Origin: Actinorhabdospora filicis
GTDB taxonomy: Bacteria > Actinomycetota > Actinomycetes > Mycobacteriales > Micromonosporaceae
Assembly (NCBI RefSeq): GCF_030269765.1
Contig: NZ_BSTX01000002.1
Location: 1,211,379 to 1,275,378 of the forward strand
Direction: 5' to 3'
DNA length: 64,000 nt
The translations under genes were made by a program, and so were the position numbers. Shown here piece by piece: positions 62,112-64,000 of the stretch; positions within the stretch are counted from its first letter, which is position 1, and every line of letters begins with the position of its first letter. Under the pieces are notes generated by a model. That model made no database searches. It was not told where the DNA came from and saw only the letters and a list, made by a program, of their open reading frames with translations.

Positions 62112-62744
62112 TCAGGCGCGTTCTTCTTCGGTGAGCTTGTCGAGCCAGTCAAGGATCGCGTCGAGGGGTTCGCGCCAGGCGGCGTTCAGCATCATGTCGT
62201 GCCCGGCGCCCTGGAACAGCAGTGGCGCGACGCCGTAGTGGGCGCCGGTCTTTTCCAGCGCGGCCTGGGGGGCGCGCTTGTCGCCGGGGTCCCCGGCGAC
62301 CAGGATCGGCGGTTCACCGGCGGGCGGTGGCGGGACGGTGCGTCCCAGGCGCGGGGCGATGAGCACGGCCGCGCGGGCGGGGTAGCGGGCGAGTCCTTCG
62401 GCGAGGATCGCCGCGCCCTTGCCGTGTCCGAGCAGGACGGGGCGGGTGGCCAGGGACGCCGCGGCCTGCGCGAGGTCGTGGGCGTGGGCGCGCAGGTCGC
62501 CCTTCACCTTCGCCGCGCCGCCCTGGCCGCGCACGCTCAGCGCGTGGGCGGGGAAGCCGCGGTGGGCGGCGTGGGGAAGCCAGTGCTCGGTGAACACGCG
62601 CGCGCCGCGCGGGTCGCCGGAGACGAAGAGGAGCGGCGGTTTGCCGGTCGGGTCCTCGGGCAGGACGGCGAGGATCTCCCGGTGGGCGTGCGGGACGGGG
62701 TCGCGGTAGTCGAGGCCGCGGGTGACGTCGAGGCGGCGGGTCAT
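62112..62744 (-). CDS. alpha/beta hydrolase fold protein lacking the nucleophile serine
   Basis: This 210-residue protein keeps the order of alpha/beta hydrolase strands: LLFVSGDPRGARVF, ALSVRGQGGA, VLLGHGKGAA, ILVAGDPGDKRAP and QGAGHDMMLNAAW. The elbow reads GHGKG where active enzymes have GHSxG, so the nucleophile is replaced by Gly. The acid (GDPGD) and His (GAGHD) remain. It may be inactive, bind a ligand, or use another residue. Its ATG overlaps the stop of the flavin monooxygenase, so the two are co-transcribed. Confidence 0.7.
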   Translation of the reverse strand: MTRRLDVTRGLDYRDPVPHAHREILAVLPEDPTGKPPLLFVSGDPRGARVFTEHWLPHAAHRGFPAHALSVRGQGGAAKVKGDLRAHAHDLAQAAASLATRPVLLGHGKGAAILAEGLARYPARAAVLIAPRLGRTVPPPPAGEPPILVAGDPGDKRAPQAALEKTGAHYGVAPLLFQGAGHDMMLNAAWREPLDAILDWLDKLTEEERA

Positions 62745-64000
62745 TTCACGCCCTCCAGTTCCTGGATCAGGTCGCCGAGGGCCTTCAGGTAGACGTCGTG
62801 GGAGACCTCAAGGCGGTGGCGGGCGGTGTCGTTGAGGTGGCCGTGGACGTAGCGCCGCCCGGCGTCGGGGACCGCCTTCGCCCAGAAGGCGCGGGCGGCC
62901 TGCGGGTCGCGTTCGCGCAGCCGCAGCCATTTCGCCAGGGCCACCGTCTGCCAGTGGGCGAGCGGGAAGTGGCTGCCGTTGGCCTGGACGAGGCCGACCA
63001 CGGCGAGGGTCTGCGCCTTCGGGGACAGCATCTGCGCGATGAGGCGGGGCGCGTCGTCGGGGCCGGTCATGCCGAGCAGTTCGGGATCGCAGAAGTCGAA
63101 GGTGGTGCGGTAGCCGGTGGCCATGATGACGGTGTGCGGCTTGGCGCGGGTGCCGTCGGCGAAGACCACCTCGTCCTCGGTGAAGCGCTCGATGTCGGGT
63201 TTGGGCTTAATGGAGCCCTGGCCGATGTGGTACATGAGGTGGCTGTTGACGATGGGGTGGGAGCCGAAGAGGCGGAAGTCGGGCCGCTTCATGCCGAACC
63301 GCGCGGGGTCGCCGACGACTTTGCGCAGCACGATCTCGGAGACCTTCTGGCGCAGCCCGAAGGGCAGCCAGTCCAGACCGGCCAGGGCTTGGTCCCCGGG
63401 CTTGCCGAAGACGTACTTGGGCACGAACCAGTAGCCGCGCCGGGAGGAGTGCCAGGTCTCCTCGGCGTTGAGGGCGACCTCCCCGGCGATGTCGCAGCCG
63501 GAGTTGCCGGCGCCGACCACCAGGACGCGCTTGCCGCGCACCTTCGAGGGCTCCTTGTAGGCGGAGGAGTGCACGATCTCGCCGCGGAACTCGTGCATGC
63601 CGTCGTACTCGGGCATGCGGGGGTCCCAGTTGTGGCCGTTGGCCAGGACGACGGCGGCGTAGCGCAGGCGGCGGGCGGCGTTGCCGCTGACGGGTTTGAC
63701 GATGACGTCCCAGCGGCCGTCCCCGGTGGGTTCGACGCGGGAGATCTCGCTGCCGAACCAGATGTGCTCGCGCAGCCCGAAGTGGTCGGTGTAGCGCTCC
63801 AGGTAGCCCAGGACCTGCGAGTGGTGCGGGTAGTCGGGCCAGTCGTCGGGCATCGGGAAGTCGGGGAACTCCGTCAGCGGGCGCGAGGAGATGAGGTGCG
63901 TGCTGGCGTAGACCGGGCTGCGGTCGTTGCGCCAGTTCCACGAACCGCCCACGGCGGTCTCCCGCTCGTAGCAGTCGACGGTGAAACCGTGCTCCCGCAG
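62741..64000 (-). CDS. flavin-containing monooxygenase, N-terminus outside the window
   Basis: The frame is open to the right edge, giving 419 visible residues; the first FAD-binding GxGxxG lies outside. The visible part begins with LREHGFTVDCYERETAVGGSW, the end of the FAD fold (cut here by the edge). FRGEIVHSSAY matches the FMO/Baeyer-Villiger fingerprint with its His. VLVVGAGNSGCDIAGE is the NADPH fold and IMATGYRTTFDF the ATGY motif. Such enzymes oxygenate amines, sulfides or ketones with NADPH and oxygen. It is the first gene of a pair with the hydrolase-like protein downstream. Confidence 0.9.
   Translation of the reverse strand: MREHGFTVDCYERETAVGGSWNWRNDRSPVYASTHLISSRPLTEFPDFPMPDDWPDYPHHSQVLGYLERYTDHFGLREHIWFGSEISRVEPTGDGRWDVIVKPVSGNAARRLRYAAVVLANGHNWDPRMPEYDGMHEFRGEIVHSSAYKEPSKVRGKRVLVVGAGNSGCDIAGEVALNAEETWHSSRRGYWFVPKYVFGKPGDQALAGLDWLPFGLRQKVSEIVLRKVVGDPARFGMKRPDFRLFGSHPIVNSHLMYHIGQGSIKPKPDIERFTEDEVVFADGTRAKPHTVIMATGYRTTFDFCDPELLGMTGPDDAPRLIAQMLSPKAQTLAVVGLVQANGSHFPLAHWQTVALAKWLRLRERDPQAARAFWAKAVPDAGRRYVHGHLNDTARHRLEVSHDVYLKALGDLIQELEGVK

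Overview
This 64-kb window is chromosomal DNA of a very GC-rich actinomycete. Codons mostly end in G or C, GTG and TTG starts are common, genes often overlap by ATGA, and stable GC-rich hairpins separate transcription units. I infer the order Streptosporangiales (Streptosporangiaceae or Thermomonosporaceae type) from gene content and order, but no 16S gene or other decisive marker is present. There are about 60 protein genes, one tRNA-Leu(CAA), one clear manganese riboswitch, no CRISPR array, no rRNA and no recognisable insertion sequence or prophage.

Layout. 1-5.5 kb: end of an alpha/beta hydrolase, bioB, a dipeptide epimerase plus cytoplasmic NlpC/P60 peptidase pair (muropeptide recycling), and a TerC manganese exporter behind a yybP-ykoY riboswitch. 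6-15.8 kb: a conserved core block with uvrB, a duplicated-domain membrane protein, coaE-GrpB, rpsA and polA. 15.9-21.7 kb: a TauE/SafE transporter under a probable sulfur-type operator, dps, an ABC-2 exporter with a DesK/DesR-like two-component pair, and a nucleotidyltransferase. 21.7-26.2 kb: a nonulosonic (sialic-acid-like) acid operon with a NeuA-phosphatase fusion, a short NeuB and two putative glycosyltransferases. 26.5-35.7 kb: tRNA-Leu, pdtaR, the livJHMGF branched-chain amino-acid transporter, a cysteine-free Rrf2 regulator, tesB and pyk. 36-41 kb: a DEAD-box helicase, an amidohydrolase, a GNAT, a degenerate CDP-alcohol phosphatidyltransferase homologue and metF. 41-51 kb: a TPM-domain protein with PspA, two YcxB-like proteins, a polyprenyl synthase, a two-subunit lycopene cyclase, a methyltransferase, a hydrolase and a PASTA Ser/Thr kinase. 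51.4-58 kb: a tiny cysteine-rich peptide gene, bacterioferritin and its ferredoxin with iron boxes, threonine aldolase, aroG, a probably PPi-dependent phosphofructokinase and RNase AS. 58.4-64 kb: a Crp/Fnr regulator, an unusual 800-nt gene-free segment whose first 110 nt contain no T, plsC, two hydrolases and a partial flavin monooxygenase.

How it fits together. Two long stretches keep the gene order of Mycobacterium tuberculosis: pyk-tesB-pdtaR-polA-rpsA-coaE-uvrB (Rv1617-Rv1633) and metF-like-idsA2-pknL-aroG-RNase AS-plsC (Rv2172c-Rv2182c). The window is therefore mostly core genome, with lineage-specific insertions: the nonulosonate operon, the ABC/two-component set, the liv operon and the lycopene cyclase pair. 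Metal and sulfur homeostasis recurs (TerC, TauE, Dps, Bfr, Bfd, Rrf2), as does envelope biology (muropeptide recycling, nonulosonate polymer, PspA, PASTA kinase, PlsC). The least explained items are the T-free segment after the Crp gene, the 54-residue cysteine-rich peptide, the nonulosonate operon, and the CrtYd reading frame that lacks a stop at its expected end.
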